Origin: Natrialbaceae archaeon
Lineage (GTDB): Archaea > Halobacteriota > Halobacteria > Halobacteriales > Natrialbaceae
Direction: 5' to 3'
NCBI GenBank assembly: GCA_003552325.1
Contig: PUKM01000081.1
Location: forward strand, 1 to 11,809
DNA length: 11,809 nucleotides
In this document: piece by piece, positions 11,127 to 11,809 of the stretch
Position numbering within the stretch: position 1 is the first letter of the stretch
How the letters are laid out: every line of letters starts with the position of its first letter
Program-made: the position numbers and the translations under genes
The notes under the pieces: generated by a model
Told to the model about the DNA's origin: nothing
Seen by the model: the letters and a program-made list of their open reading frames with translations, nothing else
Databases searched by the model: none

Positions 11127-11809
11127 ATGTTCAACGGGCTCCGATGGCAACACCTTGTCGTGCTGATTGCTATCGTTGGCCTCGCAGGGTGTCTCGGCGT
11201 ACTGGTGGGATCTGACGAACCGGAACCTGAACCAGCCCCACTGCTCGAGAGCGCGTTCGAAGACTCGAATGCCTCACCCTCGGTAACCGGGGAACGAGTG
11301 ACGAGTATCAGCGACGGTCACGACTCGAGTGAGTACACCGACGTCATTACATCCGATGGTCTCGGTGGGTTTCACAGCGAACTGATCGATGGCGAAAACC
11401 TCGAGCGGCCTGTCGGTCACGAAGTTGGGGTGACCAACGAATCGTGGTGGAGCCTCGACCCCGAGACGAACGACTCGACCGTCTTCGAACTCGACTCGAG
11501 TGAAAACATCTCAATCCTCGAGCGTGATGTCGAGAGCTACGACCTCGAGTATGTGGGCACTACAATGGTCGCGAACCGAACGGCTCACGAGATTACGTTC
11601 GATCCAAAAGACGAGGGGGTCGAATCGGGAATTGGGCTGCAGGTCGGTGAGACCAACTATATGTATCCGCTCGAAACAGTCGAGTATCCCGAGGCTGAAC
11701 TGCTCGAGGGGACTGTATGGGTCGATGCCGAACGAGCGTACCCACTGGCGCTCGAGGAGACCTATCGAGACGTCGACGGGGGCACGATCGAGTTCACCAT
11801 GGAGTACGA
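11127..11809 (+). CDS. Secreted lipoprotein, LolA-like, C-terminus outside window
   Basis: The first 227 residues of a lipoprotein are visible. A short basic start is followed by a hydrophobic helix (10-20) and the lipobox LAGC, with Cys22 as the lipid-modified residue. The signal lacks twin arginines (only Arg6), so Sec export is more likely than Tat. An acidic Pro/Glu linker follows (about 30-36), and then a beta-rich, very acidic domain. Its later part resembles the haloarchaeal LolA/LppX-like fold: DLEYVGTTMVANRTAHEITF, then EGTVWVDAERAYPLALEETY. These proteins carry hydrophobic ligands or have unknown roles outside the cell. The fit rests on pattern memory, so the family is moderately certain and the lipoprotein call more so. 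The frame is open to the right edge without a stop. Confidence 0.75.
   Translation, partial: MFNGLRWQHLVVLIAIVGLAGCLGVLVGSDEPEPEPAPLLESAFEDSNASPSVTGERVTSISDGHDSSEYTDVITSDGLGGFHSELIDGENLERPVGHEVGVTNESWWSLDPETNDSTVFELDSSENISILERDVESYDLEYVGTTMVANRTAHEITFDPKDEGVESGIGLQVGETNYMYPLETVEYPEAELLEGTVWVDAERAYPLALEETYRDVDGGTIEFTMEY

Noticed and set aside
10971..11153. Minus-strand 60-residue frame in the spacer before the lipoprotein gene.
   Set aside because: It overlaps the promoter and start of the lipoprotein gene, lacks a promoter of its own and shows no recognisable pattern.

Overview
The window looks like chromosomal DNA of a haloarchaeon (class Halobacteria). The encoded proteins are strongly acidic, codon third positions are GC-rich, CTCGAG and CGA/TCG words are very frequent, most genes have a TATA-like box about 26-27 nt before the start codon (leaderless transcription), there is a Tat signal peptide, and several encoded families are typical of the group. 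The abundance of CTCGAG recalls Natrialbaceae, but that placement is only an impression. I see no rRNA or tRNA gene, CRISPR array, intact insertion sequence, integrase or att site.

Layout. Positions 1-137 (minus) hold the N-terminus of a Tat-exported protein. Positions 138-480 are non-coding, with two inverted repeats stacked at a promoter and a roughly 175-nt structured leader in front of the RNase J gene (481-1830). That gene is followed after 1 nt by a polyprenyl diphosphate synthase gene (1832-2881), then a possible small gene (3055-3264) and the archaeal glutamyl-tRNA synthetase gene (3283-5025). These plus-strand genes form a housekeeping block: RNA decay, the C15/C20 isoprenyl chains of archaeal lipids, and Glu-tRNA supply. 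A hairpin at 5051-5077 separates it from a minus-strand pair: a DUF456-type membrane protein (5324-5809) and a 55-residue zinc-finger microprotein (5103-5270) that is too short for most ORF callers but has its own Shine-Dalgarno sequence.

From 5871 to 9992 single genes alternate in direction and share compact divergent promoters or abutting ends: a short-chain dehydrogenase (+), an M24/creatinase-fold protein that has lost three of five metal ligands (-), a CtaA/Cox15-like heme A synthase keeping histidines only in its N-terminal half (+), a DUF457/YdjM-type membrane hydrolase (-), and an AhpD/CMD-type peroxidase-related protein (+). The dehydrogenase and M24 genes share one CTAG that serves as the stop codon on both strands.

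The last part contains a winged-helix regulator translationally coupled (ATGA, strong Shine-Dalgarno) to a three-helix membrane protein, a roughly 400-nt spacer with what looks like the decayed remains of a small gene, and a LolA-like secreted lipoprotein running off the right edge.

I do not see a defence island or a clearly new multi-gene system. The best candidates for something undescribed are the double-operator and structured-leader arrangement upstream of RNase J, the regulator/membrane-protein pair with a hairpin at its promoter, the degenerate M24 protein, the half-histidine heme A synthase and the zinc microprotein.
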